A DNA stretch of 64,000 nucleotides from Promicromonospora sukumoe 327MFSha3.1 (GTDB lineage: Bacteria > Actinomycetota > Actinomycetes > Actinomycetales > Cellulomonadaceae): assembly GCF_000385135.1 (NCBI RefSeq), contig NZ_ARQM01000011.1:434001-498000 (forward strand). The letters run 5' to 3'. Every line of letters starts with the position of its first letter. The first letter of the stretch is position 1. Positions 35,434 to 44,975 of the stretch are shown here, one piece after another. The notes below the pieces were generated by a model. The model ran no database searches. It was not told the DNA's origin and saw only the letters and a list, made by a program, of their open reading frames with translations. The translations under genes and the position numbers were made by a program.

Positions 35434-36123
35434 TCAGGTGTTGCCTGCCGTCGCCGCGCCCGTCGTCGCCACCATGGTCGCGACCATCACCGCGTTGACC
35501 TCGTCGATCGCCCGCTTCACCGCGTCACCGGCCCACTGCGACTCCGAGATCTCCTTGGCTCGCCGCTTGAGCGTCCGCCGGTCCTGGTCGGGGAAGACCT
35601 TGCGGGTCAGGTCGGTCGCGTGCAGCAGCGAGACCAGGGCCGCCGTCGGCTCGTCCAGGTCCGCGGCCCCGGTCAGCGCCCCGAGCACCCGCTCCCGGAC
35701 CGCGGCCTCCGGCGCCGGGTCGTGCGCCGGCCAGGTGGTGCTCGGGAACAGCCCGAGCACCTTGACCTGCTCCTCGCGGAGCACGCCCCGGGCCGCCAGC
35801 CCCTGCTGCAGCGCGTCGCGCAGCGTGCGGGCGAAGCTGCCCTGACCGATCTTCCGGATCGCGTCCTTGGGCCTCCGGCCCTCCAGCAGGTCCAGGATCT
35901 CGCGCTCCAGCGGGTCGGACGGCGTCGCCCGTCCCGTCGCGCGGAACCGGCCCTTCTGGCCGCCGTCGACGCCGTCGGACACGCCGAGCGCGCCCCGCAG
36001 CATGAGCCCGGCGACGGCGGCACCGGCGAGCGCGAACTGCAGGTGCTGCCCGCTGAGCAGGGGGCGTCCGGAGGCGTCGTCGAGCGCGAGGAGCAGGTAC
36101 TCCTCGGCGAGGCTGAGTTCCAT
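35434..36123 (-). CDS. GPP34 (GOLPH3/Vps74-like) protein
   Basis: A 229-residue GPP34 protein, related to eukaryotic GOLPH3 that binds phosphatidylinositol 4-phosphate. Marks are LAEEYLLLALDDASGRPL (about 5-22), the LDLLEGRRPKDAIRKIG segment (about 98) and RERVLGALTG (about 142). Many actinomycetes carry several copies with unknown roles, perhaps in membrane trafficking or spore coats. The start at 36123 has GGGAGA upstream; an ORF extension to 36354 runs into the divergent promoter region. Unrelated in function to the sugar genes that flank it. Confidence 0.8.
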   Translation of the reverse strand: MELSLAEEYLLLALDDASGRPLLSGQHLQFALAGAAVAGLMLRGALGVSDGVDGGQKGRFRATGRATPSDPLEREILDLLEGRRPKDAIRKIGQGSFARTLRDALQQGLAARGVLREEQVKVLGLFPSTTWPAHDPAPEAAVRERVLGALTGAADLDEPTAALVSLLHATDLTRKVFPDQDRRTLKRRAKEISESQWAGDAVKRAIDEVNAVMVATMVATTGAATAGNT

Positions 36124-36370
36124 GGTGGTCTCCCGGTCGTCGCTGTCGTGGGCGGGCTGGGCCCTCGGGACCAGCAGACCACGGCAGGTCCGGCCGCGTG
36201 ATCCGCCGCGGGGATGACGGCGGCCCACCGCCGGGCGGAGAAGCCTGCCGCCGGGCCGCGCGACCCCGCGGTTCAGGATTGGCCGGACTTGGGAGTTTCG
36301 TTCCCCTAACCGGGCGAAAGCGGCAGACTCGTTACCGGAATGTGACGTGTCCACCTGTCTGTCTGGTATT

Positions 36371-36384
36371 TGTGAGCGCTAACA
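36371..36384. promoter_or_regulatory. LacI-type operator of the YtfQ-type importer
   Basis: TGTGAGCGCTAACA, identical in sequence and orientation to the araB operator, 64 bp before the ytfQ-like ATG. The 324-bp divergent gap with the GPP34 gene holds no gene; it also contains a CTCGCACG-ATGC-CGTGCGAG hairpin (36412-36431) in the leader, whose place suggests a mRNA structure. Confidence 0.75.
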
Positions 36385-36447
36385 TTCCAACCGGGCACAA
36401 AGCCGCTAGCACTCGCACGATGCCGTGCGAGATCTCAAGGAGGAGAC

Positions 36448-37452
36448 ATGGCACGCACGACCCTGACCCGTACCGTTCTGGCCGCAGTGTCGGCAGCCTC
36501 GCTGTTCGCCCTCGGTGCGTGCAGCTCGGACGCCGGCAACGAGCCCGCGGGTGGTGGCGACACGGTTGCCGCTGACGACGGCGTCATCACGCTCGGTTTC
36601 TCCCAGGTGGGCGCGGAGTCCGGCTGGCGCGCCGCCAACACGAAGTCGATCCAGGACACGCTCACCGCGGAGAACGGCTTCGACCTCAAGTTCTCCGACG
36701 CGCAGCAGAAGCAGGAGAACCAGATCCAGGCCATCCGCTCGTACATCACGCAGGGCGTGGACGTCATCGCGTTCTCCCCGGTGGTCGAGACCGGCTGGGA
36801 CGCCGTCCTCCAGGAGGCCAAGGCCGCGGGCATCCCCGTGATCCTCACGGACCGCGCCGTCGACTCCAGCGACGAGACCCTGTACGAGTCGTTCATCGGC
36901 TCGGACTTCGTGCTCGAGGGCGAGATGGCCGGCGAGTGGGTCGCCGAGCAGTACGACGGCGAGGGCTACAAGGCCGTCGAGCTGCAGGGCACCACCGGTG
37001 CCGCCCCGGCGATCGACCGCAAGGAGGGCTTCGCGTCGGCCATCGAGGGCACCGACATCGAGCTCATCGACAGCCAGACCGGCAACTTCACGCGCGCCGA
37101 GGGCAAGACGGTCATGGAGGGCTTCCTCAACGCCCACGACGACATCGACCTCGTGTTCGCGCACAACGACGACATGGGGCTCGGCGCCATCGAGGCCATC
37201 GAGGCGGCCGGCCTCACGCCGGGCGAGGACATCAAGATCGTCACGATCGACGCCGTCAAGGACGGCATGCAGGCGCTCGCCGACGGCAAGATCAATTACA
37301 TCGTCGAGTGCAACCCGCTGCTCGGCCCGGACCTGGCGGACATCGCCAAGAAGGTCCTCGCCGGCGAGGAGGTCGAGAAGCGCATCGTCGTCAAGGACGA
37401 GGCGTTCGACCAGGCGGCGGCCAAGGAAGCGCTGCCCACCCGCGAGTACTGA
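36448..37452 (+). CDS. ytfQ: YtfQ-type sugar-binding lipoprotein
   Basis: A 334-residue periplasmic-binding-protein of the ribose/galactofuranose type. The lipobox is LGAC (Cys near 24). The N-terminal GFSQVGAESGWRAANTKSI (about 50-68) is typical of YtfQ, which binds galactofuranose in E. coli. Given the araA and arabinofuranosidase neighbours, the ligand here may instead be L-arabinofuranose. AAGGAGG lies 7 bp upstream. A giant hairpin 27 bp after the stop separates it from the ATPase, which would keep this protein in excess. Confidence 0.85.
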   Translation: MARTTLTRTVLAAVSAASLFALGACSSDAGNEPAGGGDTVAADDGVITLGFSQVGAESGWRAANTKSIQDTLTAENGFDLKFSDAQQKQENQIQAIRSYITQGVDVIAFSPVVETGWDAVLQEAKAAGIPVILTDRAVDSSDETLYESFIGSDFVLEGEMAGEWVAEQYDGEGYKAVELQGTTGAAPAIDRKEGFASAIEGTDIELIDSQTGNFTRAEGKTVMEGFLNAHDDIDLVFAHNDDMGLGAIEAIEAAGLTPGEDIKIVTIDAVKDGMQALADGKINYIVECNPLLGPDLADIAKKVLAGEEVEKRIVVKDEAFDQAAAKEALPTREY

Positions 37453-37478
37453 CCCCCGCCGCCGGCCGCTCGTGGTCG

Positions 37479-37577
37479 TGAGCCCGGTGCGCCGGGCGAG
37501 CCCCCCGCTGGTCGAGCTTGTCGAGACCCAGGGTCTCGACAAGCTCGACCAGCGGGCCTCGCCCGGCGCACGGGCTC
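37479..37577. repeat. Giant 99-bp hairpin with GGTCGAG repeats (cluster 2)
   Basis: A core palindrome with 25-bp arms (37505-37529, 37531-37555) carries CCGCTGGTCGAGC and its mirror around a single A. Outer arms GTGCGCCGGGCGAG (37487-37500) and CTCGCCCGGCGCAC (37558-37571), and GAGCCC/GGGCTC beyond, extend it. It stands between the binding-protein and ATPase genes of the same operon. Confidence 0.85.
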
Positions 37578-37611
37578 GCCGCCCGGGGCCACGCACGTAA
37601 GAAGGTCGAGG

Positions 37612-39138
37612 ATGACCCAGCAGACCACACCACCCGTCGTCGAGATGACCGGCATCAGCGTCGAGTTCCCGCCGGTCAAGGCCCTCGACGGCGTCGACTT
37701 CAGTCTCCGCCCCGGCGAGATCCACGCCCTCATGGGCGAGAACGGCGCGGGCAAGTCCACCCTGATCAAGGCCCTCACGGGCATCCACTCGCCGACGGCG
37801 GGGACCATCCGCGTGGACGGCGTCGAGCGCCGGTTCTCCGGCCCCGCCGACGCCCGGGCCCACGGCGTGAGCACCGTGTACCAGGAGGTCAACCTCTGCG
37901 AGAACCTCACGGTCGCGGAGAACATCATGCTCGGCGCCGAGCCGCGCGTGCTCGGTGGCCTGAACTGGCGGGCGATCGGTCGGCAGGCGGCCACGCACCT
38001 GGAACGAATGGGCCTGGACATCGACCCGGGCTCCTCGCTGGGGTCGCACTCGCTGGCGGTGCAGCAGCTCGTCGCGATCTGCCGGGCCACGGTGGGGGAC
38101 TGCAAGGTGCTGATCCTCGACGAGCCCACCTCCAGCCTGGACACCGACGAGGTGGCCCATCTCTTCACCGTCATGCGCGCCCTGCGCGACGACGGCGTGG
38201 CGATCCTGTTCGTGAGCCACTTCCTGGACCAGGTCTACGAGGTCTCCGACCGCATGACGGTGCTGCGCAACGGCACCCTCGTGGGGGAGTTCGTGACCGC
38301 TGAGCTGCCGGCGTCCGAGCTGGTGCAGCACATGATCGGCCGGTCCATGGACGTGCTGGAGGCCGCCGAGGAGGTGCTGGAGCAGGCCGAGCGGCCGGCC
38401 GACGCGACCCCGCTGCTGCAGGTGGTGGGCCTGGGCCGCAAGGGCTCGGTGCAGCCGTTCGACCTCGACCTCTACGAGGGCGAGGTGGTCGGCCTGGCCG
38501 GGCTGCTCGGCTCGGGCCGCACGGAGCTGGCGCGCCTGCTCACGGGCGCCGACCGGGCCGACGCCGGGCAGGCCCGCGTGTCCGGCAAGCCGACGCGCCT
38601 GCGCAACCCGCGCGCGGCCATGCGCCACCGGATCGCGTACACGTCCGAGGACCGCAAGGGCGAGGGCGTCGTCGACGGCCTGACCGTGCGGGAGAACATC
38701 GTGCTCGCCCTCCAGGCCGAGCGCGGCTGGATGCGGCCGCTGCCCCGCAAGCAGGTGGACGAGCTGGTCGCGAAGTACATCCAGCAGCTCGGCATCCGGC
38801 CCGCCGACCCGGAGGCGCTGCTGCGCAACCTGTCCGGCGGCAACCAGCAGAAGGTGCTGCTCGCGCGGTGGCTCGCCACGGCCCCGAAGCTGCTCGTGCT
38901 CGACGAGCCGACGCGCGGCATCGACGTCGGCGCCAAGGCGGAGATCCAGAAGCTGGTGGCCGAGCTGGCCGCCGACGGCATGTCCGTCGTCTTCATCTCC
39001 GCCGAGCTGGAGGAGGTGCTGCGCATCTCGCACCGCATCGCGGTGCTGAGGGACCGCCGCAAGGTGGCGGAGATCGACGGCAACCGCGCGTCGATGGACC
39101 AGGTGGTCGAGCTCATCGCGGGAGGTGGGGCAGCGTGA
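37612..39138 (+). CDS. ytfR: YtfR-type sugar ABC ATPase (double domain)
   Basis: A 508-residue RbsA/YtfR-type ATPase with two nucleotide-binding domains. The first has a normal Walker A (GENGAGKST, about 40) but a degenerate signature (LAVQQL in place of LSGGQ); the second has no clean Walker A but an intact LSGGNQQK signature (about 407) and DEPTRGID. This split is normal for the family. ATG at 37612, with AAGGTCGAGG upstream. Overlaps the first permease by GTGA. Confidence 0.92.
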   Translation: MTQQTTPPVVEMTGISVEFPPVKALDGVDFSLRPGEIHALMGENGAGKSTLIKALTGIHSPTAGTIRVDGVERRFSGPADARAHGVSTVYQEVNLCENLTVAENIMLGAEPRVLGGLNWRAIGRQAATHLERMGLDIDPGSSLGSHSLAVQQLVAICRATVGDCKVLILDEPTSSLDTDEVAHLFTVMRALRDDGVAILFVSHFLDQVYEVSDRMTVLRNGTLVGEFVTAELPASELVQHMIGRSMDVLEAAEEVLEQAERPADATPLLQVVGLGRKGSVQPFDLDLYEGEVVGLAGLLGSGRTELARLLTGADRADAGQARVSGKPTRLRNPRAAMRHRIAYTSEDRKGEGVVDGLTVRENIVLALQAERGWMRPLPRKQVDELVAKYIQQLGIRPADPEALLRNLSGGNQQKVLLARWLATAPKLLVLDEPTRGIDVGAKAEIQKLVAELAADGMSVVFISAELEEVLRISHRIAVLRDRRKVAEIDGNRASMDQVVELIAGGGAA

Positions 39139-40208
39139 GGGACGTACTGCGGCACCATCTGTTCTGGCCCGTGGCCGCGCTGGTCGCGCTGCTGGTCGCC
39201 AACACGGTGGCCCGGCCGAGCTTCCTGGCGGTCACCGTCCGGGACGGGCACCTGTTCGGCGCCCCGATCGACATCCTGCGCACGACGGCGCCCCTGCTGC
39301 TCGTCGCCCTGGGCATGACCCTGGTCATCGCGACGCGCGGCATCGACCTCTCGGTCGGCGCCGTGGTCGCGGTCTCGGGGGCGGTCGCGCTGTCGCACAT
39401 CGCGTCGTCGCCGAACCCGGACTCGCCGGTCACCGTGCTCACCGCCATCGCCCTGGCCCTGGTGCTGTGCCTGCTGCTGGGCGTGTGGAACGGGTTCCTG
39501 GTCTCGGTGCTCGGCATCCAGCCGATCATCGCCACGCTCATCCTGATGACGGCGGGCCGCGGCGTCGCCATGCTCATCACCGGCGGCATGATCACCACCG
39601 TCAACAGCGCGCCGTTCAAGGTGCTGGGCTCCGGGTTCTGGCTCGGCCTGCCCACCGCCGCGGTCCTCGCGTTCGGCGTGTTCGCCGTGGTCGCGTTCGT
39701 GGTGCGGCGCACCGCGCTCGGCATGCTGCTGGAGGCCACGGGCATCAACCCGGCCGCGAGCCGGCTGTCCGGTGTGCGCTCCCGCACCCTGACCTGGACG
39801 GTGTACGCGGCGTCGGGCCTGTTCGCCGGCCTGGCCGGCCTGCTGATCAGCGCCGACACGATGGCGGCCGACGCCAACAACGCCGGCCTGTTCATCGAGC
39901 TCGACGCGATCCTCGCGGTGGTCATCGGCGGGACGGCGCTCTCGGGCGGCAAGTTCAACCTGTCGGGCACCCTGGTCGGCGCGCTGGTGATCGCAACCCT
40001 GGAGCGGACCGTCACCGTGCTCGGCATCTCGCCGCTGGTCACGCCCCTGTTCATGGCCCTGGTCGTCATCGCGGTGACCCTGCTCCAGTCGCCCCGGATG
40101 CGGGAGCGGCTCACGGCGGCCAGACGACGCCAGGTCATGGCGCCGGCCGAGCCGCCGTCCACCGCACGCCCCGACTCGACCCCCGACTCGACGGAGGTGA
40201 AGGCCTGA
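39135..40208 (+). CDS. ytfT: YtfT-type sugar ABC permease
   Basis: A 357-residue RbsC-like permease, about ten membrane helices. The family motif TRGIDLSVGAVVAVSG (about 70-85) and the ATPase loop region before NPAASRLSGVRSR are intact. The GTG at 39135 overlaps the ATPase stop (GTGA), and its C-terminal tail is a 35-residue Pro/Ser/Asp extension. It pairs with the downstream YjfF-type permease in a heterodimer pore. Confidence 0.9.
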   Translation: MRDVLRHHLFWPVAALVALLVANTVARPSFLAVTVRDGHLFGAPIDILRTTAPLLLVALGMTLVIATRGIDLSVGAVVAVSGAVALSHIASSPNPDSPVTVLTAIALALVLCLLLGVWNGFLVSVLGIQPIIATLILMTAGRGVAMLITGGMITTVNSAPFKVLGSGFWLGLPTAAVLAFGVFAVVAFVVRRTALGMLLEATGINPAASRLSGVRSRTLTWTVYAASGLFAGLAGLLISADTMAADANNAGLFIELDAILAVVIGGTALSGGKFNLSGTLVGALVIATLERTVTVLGISPLVTPLFMALVVIAVTLLQSPRMRERLTAARRRQVMAPAEPPSTARPDSTPDSTEVKA

Positions 40209-41236
40209 TGGCGACGTCGGCCCCCGCGCCCGGCGCGGCCCCCACGGAACCCGTGGCCCCCAAGGCCCGCGCCCGGAAGCTCCCCGTCCGGCTGGACCGG
40301 CGATACCTGCCGGTGCTGGGCACGTTCGTGGTGCTCGCCCTCATGCTGATCGTGGGCGGCACCAGGTACGACAACTTCCTGACGCCCGCCGTGATCTCCA
40401 ACCTGTTCATCAACAACGCGCACCTCATCGTGCTCGCGGTGGGGATGACGTTCGTGATCCTCACCGGCGGCATCGACCTGTCGGTCGGGTCGGTGCTGGC
40501 GCTGTCCACGGTGATCACCGCGGCCCTGCTCCAGGCCGGCCTGCCGGTAGCCGTGGTGCTGCCGCTCGCCGTGGGCGCCGGGACGGTGATCGGCCTGGCG
40601 CACGGCGTGATGATCCACTACTTCCAGGTGCAGCCGTTCGTCGCCACGCTCGCGGGCATGTTCTTCGCGCGCGGGCTGTGCTTCCTCATCGCGCCCGAGT
40701 CCATCGCGATCGACGACCCGTCGTTCGTGGCGCTCGCGAGCTGGGTGCAGATCTTCGGCGAGTGGCGCATGACCTCCAGCGTGCTCATCGCGCTGATCGT
40801 GGTGGGCCTCGGCTTCCTGGTGCTGCACTTCACGCGGTTCGGCCGCACCGTCTACGCGATCGGCGGCGGCGAGCAGTCCGCGCTGCTCATGGGCCTGCCC
40901 GTGGCCCGCACCAAGGTGCTCGCGTACGTCGTCAGCGGCACCTGCGCCGGGCTCGGCGGCCTGCTGTTCGCCATGTTCTCCCGGTCCGGCTACTCGCTGA
41001 CCGGTGTGGCGATGGAGCTCGACGCCATCGCGGCCGTCGTCATCGGCGGCACGCTGCTCACGGGCGGTACGGGGTTCGTGCTCGGCTCCGTGCTGGGCGT
41101 GCTGGTGCTGGGCCTGATCCAGACCATCATCACGTTCGAGGGCACCCTCAGCTCCTGGTGGACCAAGATCGTCATCGGCGTGCTGCTGCTGATCTTCGTG
41201 GCCCTCCAGCGGGTGCTGAGCCTCCGCCGCACCTGA
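40208..41236 (+). CDS. yjfF: YjfF-type sugar ABC permease
   Basis: A 342-residue second RbsC-like permease with [18 protein letters not shown] (about 89-106) and VIGGTLLTGGTG (about 279-290), both marks of the YjfF/RbsC family. The ATG overlaps the TGA of ytfT. A 24-residue Ala/Pro-rich N-terminal tail precedes helix 1. This ends the four-gene ytfQRT-yjfF importer, which in E. coli moves galactofuranose; the context favours arabinofuranose, an inference. A strong terminator follows 8 bp after the stop. Confidence 0.9.
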   Translation: MATSAPAPGAAPTEPVAPKARARKLPVRLDRRYLPVLGTFVVLALMLIVGGTRYDNFLTPAVISNLFINNAHLIVLAVGMTFVILTGGIDLSVGSVLALSTVITAALLQAGLPVAVVLPLAVGAGTVIGLAHGVMIHYFQVQPFVATLAGMFFARGLCFLIAPESIAIDDPSFVALASWVQIFGEWRMTSSVLIALIVVGLGFLVLHFTRFGRTVYAIGGGEQSALLMGLPVARTKVLAYVVSGTCAGLGGLLFAMFSRSGYSLTGVAMELDAIAAVVIGGTLLTGGTGFVLGSVLGVLVLGLIQTIITFEGTLSSWWTKIVIGVLLLIFVALQRVLSLRRT

Positions 41237-41243
41237 CGAGGTA

Positions 41244-41290
41244 CCCCGCCCCCGGCTCGGCGCACCCGCTGCGCCGAGCCAGGGGCGGGG
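41244..41290 (+). terminator. Terminator after the ytf-type importer
   Basis: CCCCGCCCC-C-GGCTCGGCGCA pairs with TGCGCCGAGCC-A-GGGGCGGGG around the loop CCCGC, with one mismatch. It lies 8 bp after the yjfF stop and 49 bp before the secreted GH43-GH51 gene, so that gene likely has its own promoter or depends on read-through. Confidence 0.75.
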
Positions 41291-41338
41291 GTCCGACCAT
41301 CCGAAAGCCACAACGACGTGACGAGAGGAATTACAACG

Positions 41339-44300
41339 ATGAAGAGAACGACGAGACGCAGGACCGCCCTGGTGGCGGCCGCCCTGAGCCTCGGGCTGGC
41401 CGCCCCCGCCGTGGCGGCGGCCACGACGCCCGCCGTCGTCCCGGCGGGACCGGCCGCCCAGACCGCCGACCCGTCGACAGGCTCAGGGCAGCGCGGCGAC
41501 CATGCCGCCTACTTCTTCCCCTACTTCACCGGCGAGTCGACGGCCGACGGCGAGACCATCTCGTTCGCCGTCTCCGACGGTCCCGACCCGCTGGAGTGGA
41601 CCACGCTGAACGGCGGCGAGCCGGTGCTCTCCTCCGACCTCGGGACCAAGGGGCTGCGCGACCCGTTCCTGATCCGCGGCGGGGACGGCACGTACTACCT
41701 GCTCGCCACCGACCTGCAGATCTACGGCGGCGGCAACTTCGGCGACGCCCAGGAGACCGGCAGCCGCTCCATCATGGTCTGGGAGTCCACCGACCTCGTG
41801 AACTGGGGCGAGCAGCGCGAGATCGAGCTCGCCCCCGAGAACGCCGGCAACCTGTGGGCGCCCGAGGCGTACTGGGACGAGGCGGCGGGCGAGTTCGTCG
41901 TCTACTGGGCCTCGGCGCTCTACCCCGACGACGTCCCGCCCGCCGAGCGCGACATCCGCGACTCCTACCAGCGCATGCTCTACGCGACCACCACCGACTT
42001 CGAGACCTTCTCGGAGCCGCAGCCGTGGATCGACGAGCCGCAGGGCGACGGCCTCGGCATGATCGACTCCACGGTCCAGCAGGAGGACGGCGTCTACTAC
42101 CGCCTCACCAAGGACGAGTCGTACATGGGCATGCGGCAGGAGTCGTCCACCGACCTGCGCCGCACCCAGGGCGTGTCCGACGGCGACGGCTGGGACCTGA
42201 TCAAGGAGCGCGTCGGGTTCGGGCAGCCCAACCCGTGGGGCGGCACGTTCACCGGGGGCGAGGGGCCCACGCTGTTCCCGTCGCTCACCGACGACCGCTG
42301 GTTCCTGCTCCAGGACCAGCCGAGCTACCACGACGGCCAGGGCTACATGCTCTTCGAGACCGACGACCTGAGCAGCGGCGAGTGGACGGCGAACCTCGAC
42401 GCGATCCTGCCCGCCAGCCCCCGGCACGGCACCGTGCTGCCGATCACCGCCGAGGAGCGCGACCGCCTGCTGGCCGCGTACCCGCCCGCCGCGACCCCGG
42501 TCCAGGAGCACACGCTCGACGTCGACGCCGCGGCGGCCGGCACCGAGATGAGCGACGACCTGTACGGCGTCTTCTACGAGGACATCAACTACGCGGCCGA
42601 CGGCGGCCTCTACGCCGAGCTGGTCCGCAACCGGTCCTTCGAGTTCGCCGCGACCGACAACGCGAGCTTCACGGGCATGACCGGCTGGGACGTGGTGCAG
42701 CGCGGGTCCGCGGGCACGGCCGTCGTGGAGTCCGAGCGCGGCGAGTGGCTCAACGACAGCAACCGCGCCTACCTGACCGTCGAGGCCGACGGGCCCGGCG
42801 TCGGCGTGCGGAACGCGAGCTACAACGAGGGCTTCGCGATCGAGAGGCGCAAGAAGTACGACTTCTCGGTGTTCGCCCGCGCCGAGCGCGGCCAGCGCCT
42901 CACCGTCAGCCTGGAGTCGCCCGACGGCGGGACCACCTACGCCTCGACGACCGTGACGGTCAACGGCTCTGACCGCTGGAAGAAGCACACGGCCACCCTC
43001 ACCGCGAACCGCACCGTGAACGACGCCCGGCTCGTGGTCACCGGCGGCGCTCGCGGCACGCTGCGCCTCGACATGGTCTCGCTGTTCCCGCGCGACACCT
43101 GGGTGGGCCCGGTCAACGGGCGTTCGCCGCTGCGCGCGGACCTCGCCCAGAAGGTCGCAGAGCTGGAGCCGTCGTTCCTGCGGTTCCCCGGCGGCTGCGT
43201 CACCAACGTCGGCACCTTCGACACGTACCTGGAGTCCGACGGCGCCGACCGCCGTCGGACCTACCAGTGGAAGGAGACCATCGGGCCGGTCGAGGCGCGG
43301 CCCACGAACTGGAACTTCTGGGGCTACAACCAGACCTACGGCCTGGGCTACCTGGAGTACTTCGAGTTCGCGGAGGACCTGGGCGCCACGCCGCTGCCGG
43401 TGCTCTCGGTGGGCGCCAACGGCTGCGGCAGCAACATCCCCGAGATGACCGACGACGTCCGCATCGACCGCTGGGTGCAGGACACGGTGGACCTCATCGA
43501 GTTCGCCAACGGCTCCGTGCGCACCAAGTGGGGCAAGGTGCGCGCCGCGCTGGGCCACCCCAAGCCGTTCGGCGTGAGGTACATCGGGCTGGGCAACGAG
43601 GAGAACACGGACACCTTCCAGGCCAACTTCCCGCGGTTCCGGGACGCCGTCGAGGCGGCGCACCCGGAGGTCACCGTGATCTCGAACTCCGGCCCGGACG
43701 ACGCCGGCGCCCGGTTCGACGAGCTGTGGGAGTTCAACCGCGAGCAGGGCGTCGCGATGGTCGACGAGCACTACTACAACGACCCGTCGTGGTTCCTGTC
43801 GAACACGGAGCGGTACGACTCCTACGACCGCGAGGGTCCGCACGTGTTCCTCGGCGAGTACGCCTCGCGGGGCAACGCGTGGTCCAACGCGCTGTCCGAG
43901 GCCGCGTACATGACCGGGATCGAGCGCAACGCCGACCTGGTCGAGCTCGCCTCGTACGCGCCGATGTTCGCCAACGAGGACTACGTCCAGTGGTCCCCGG
44001 ACATGATGTGGTTCGACAACGACGAGTCCTGGGGCTCGACGTCGTACTGGACGCAGAAGATGTTCATGACGAACACCGGTGACCGGGTGGTCCCGTCGGT
44101 GCACGACGGCCCGGAGGAGACCCCCGCCGACATCTCGGGCGGCGTCTTCCTGTCCACGTGGAACACCCGGGCCGCGTACGACGACGTCGTGGTCACCGAC
44201 AACGCGTCCGGCGACGTGCTGTTCTCGGACTCGTTCGACGACGCGTCCGGCTGGGACCCCCAGTCCGGCACGTGGGCCGTGGCGGACGGCGAGTACGTCC

Positions 44301-44962
44301 AGTCGGCCGGGAACGTCACCGACGCGCGCTCGATCATCACCGACGCCTACGCCAAGGACTGGGACAACTACACCCTGGAGCTGGACGCCCGGAAGCTGGG
44401 CGGCAGCGAGGCGTTCCTGATCGGCTTCGCGGCCGGCGGCCGGGACGACTTCTACTGGTGGAACCTCGGCGGGTGGAACAACACCCGGCAGGCGCTGCAG
44501 CGGGCCGACAACAGCTCGGCGAACGAGGTCGCGGCCGTGGAGGGGCACTCGATGGAGACGGGCCGGGACTACCACGTCAAGGTCGTGGTCTCCGGGCGCA
44601 CCATCAAGCTCTACCTCGACGGCGAGCTGCAGATGACCTACACCGAGCCGACCACGGAGTCGCTGTACCAGGTGGTCACGCGCGACGAGCGGACCGGTGA
44701 CCTGGTGCTCAAGGTGGTCAACCCCTACGAGTCGGTCGCGCGCACCGCGGTGTCGCTCGCCGGGGCGAAGGTGGACCCCCGGGCGTCCGTCACGGAGATG
44801 ACCGGGGCGCCGTCGGCCCGGAACACCAAGACCCAGCCCGAACGGGTGGTGCCCGTCGAGAGCCGCACGCGGCTCGACGTGTCCCGCTCGGGCGGCGGCT
44901 CGGCGTTCACGTACGACTTCCCGGCCCACTCGATCACTTTCCTGAGGCTTCACGAGCGCTAG
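41339..44962 (+). CDS. Secreted GH43-GH51 bifunctional arabinofuranosidase
   Basis: A 1207-residue exported enzyme. A signal peptide (MKRTTRRRTALVAAALSLGLA, cleaved after about residue 27) is followed by a GH43-like five-bladed propeller (about 50-385) with the DPF motif at residue 108 and the general-acid motif WAPEAYW near 174; the usual N-terminal catalytic Asp is not obvious. Next come a CBM4/9-like carbohydrate-binding stretch (about 460-595) and a GH51 catalytic domain with acid/base Glu in GLGNEEN (about 754) and nucleophile Glu in FLGEYASRG (about 839), then a LamG/DUF1080-like beta sandwich (about 960-1115) and a C-terminal beta domain. It should cleave arabinofuranose from arabinan or arabinoxylan outside the cell. 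AGAGGAA lies 10 bp before the ATG. A PSTGSGQ stretch near residue 46 resembles an embedded repeat. Confidence 0.85.
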   Translation: MKRTTRRRTALVAAALSLGLAAPAVAAATTPAVVPAGPAAQTADPSTGSGQRGDHAAYFFPYFTGESTADGETISFAVSDGPDPLEWTTLNGGEPVLSSDLGTKGLRDPFLIRGGDGTYYLLATDLQIYGGGNFGDAQETGSRSIMVWESTDLVNWGEQREIELAPENAGNLWAPEAYWDEAAGEFVVYWASALYPDDVPPAERDIRDSYQRMLYATTTDFETFSEPQPWIDEPQGDGLGMIDSTVQQEDGVYYRLTKDESYMGMRQESSTDLRRTQGVSDGDGWDLIKERVGFGQPNPWGGTFTGGEGPTLFPSLTDDRWFLLQDQPSYHDGQGYMLFETDDLSSGEWTANLDAILPASPRHGTVLPITAEERDRLLAAYPPAATPVQEHTLDVDAAAAGTEMSDDLYGVFYEDINYAADGGLYAELVRNRSFEFAATDNASFTGMTGWDVVQRGSAGTAVVESERGEWLNDSNRAYLTVEADGPGVGVRNASYNEGFAIERRKKYDFSVFARAERGQRLTVSLESPDGGTTYASTTVTVNGSDRWKKHTATLTANRTVNDARLVVTGGARGTLRLDMVSLFPRDTWVGPVNGRSPLRADLAQKVAELEPSFLRFPGGCVTNVGTFDTYLESDGADRRRTYQWKETIGPVEARPTNWNFWGYNQTYGLGYLEYFEFAEDLGATPLPVLSVGANGCGSNIPEMTDDVRIDRWVQDTVDLIEFANGSVRTKWGKVRAALGHPKPFGVRYIGLGNEENTDTFQANFPRFRDAVEAAHPEVTVISNSGPDDAGARFDELWEFNREQGVAMVDEHYYNDPSWFLSNTERYDSYDREGPHVFLGEYASRGNAWSNALSEAAYMTGIERNADLVELASYAPMFANEDYVQWSPDMMWFDNDESWGSTSYWTQKMFMTNTGDRVVPSVHDGPEETPADISGGVFLSTWNTRAAYDDVVVTDNASGDVLFSDSFDDASGWDPQSGTWAVADGEYVQSAGNVTDARSIITDAYAKDWDNYTLELDARKLGGSEAFLIGFAAGGRDDFYWWNLGGWNNTRQALQRADNSSANEVAAVEGHSMETGRDYHVKVVVSGRTIKLYLDGELQMTYTEPTTESLYQVVTRDERTGDLVLKVVNPYESVARTAVSLAGAKVDPRASVTEMTGAPSARNTKTQPERVVPVESRTRLDVSRSGGGSAFTYDFPAHSITFLRLHER

Positions 44963-44975
44963 CAGTTTTCACGCC

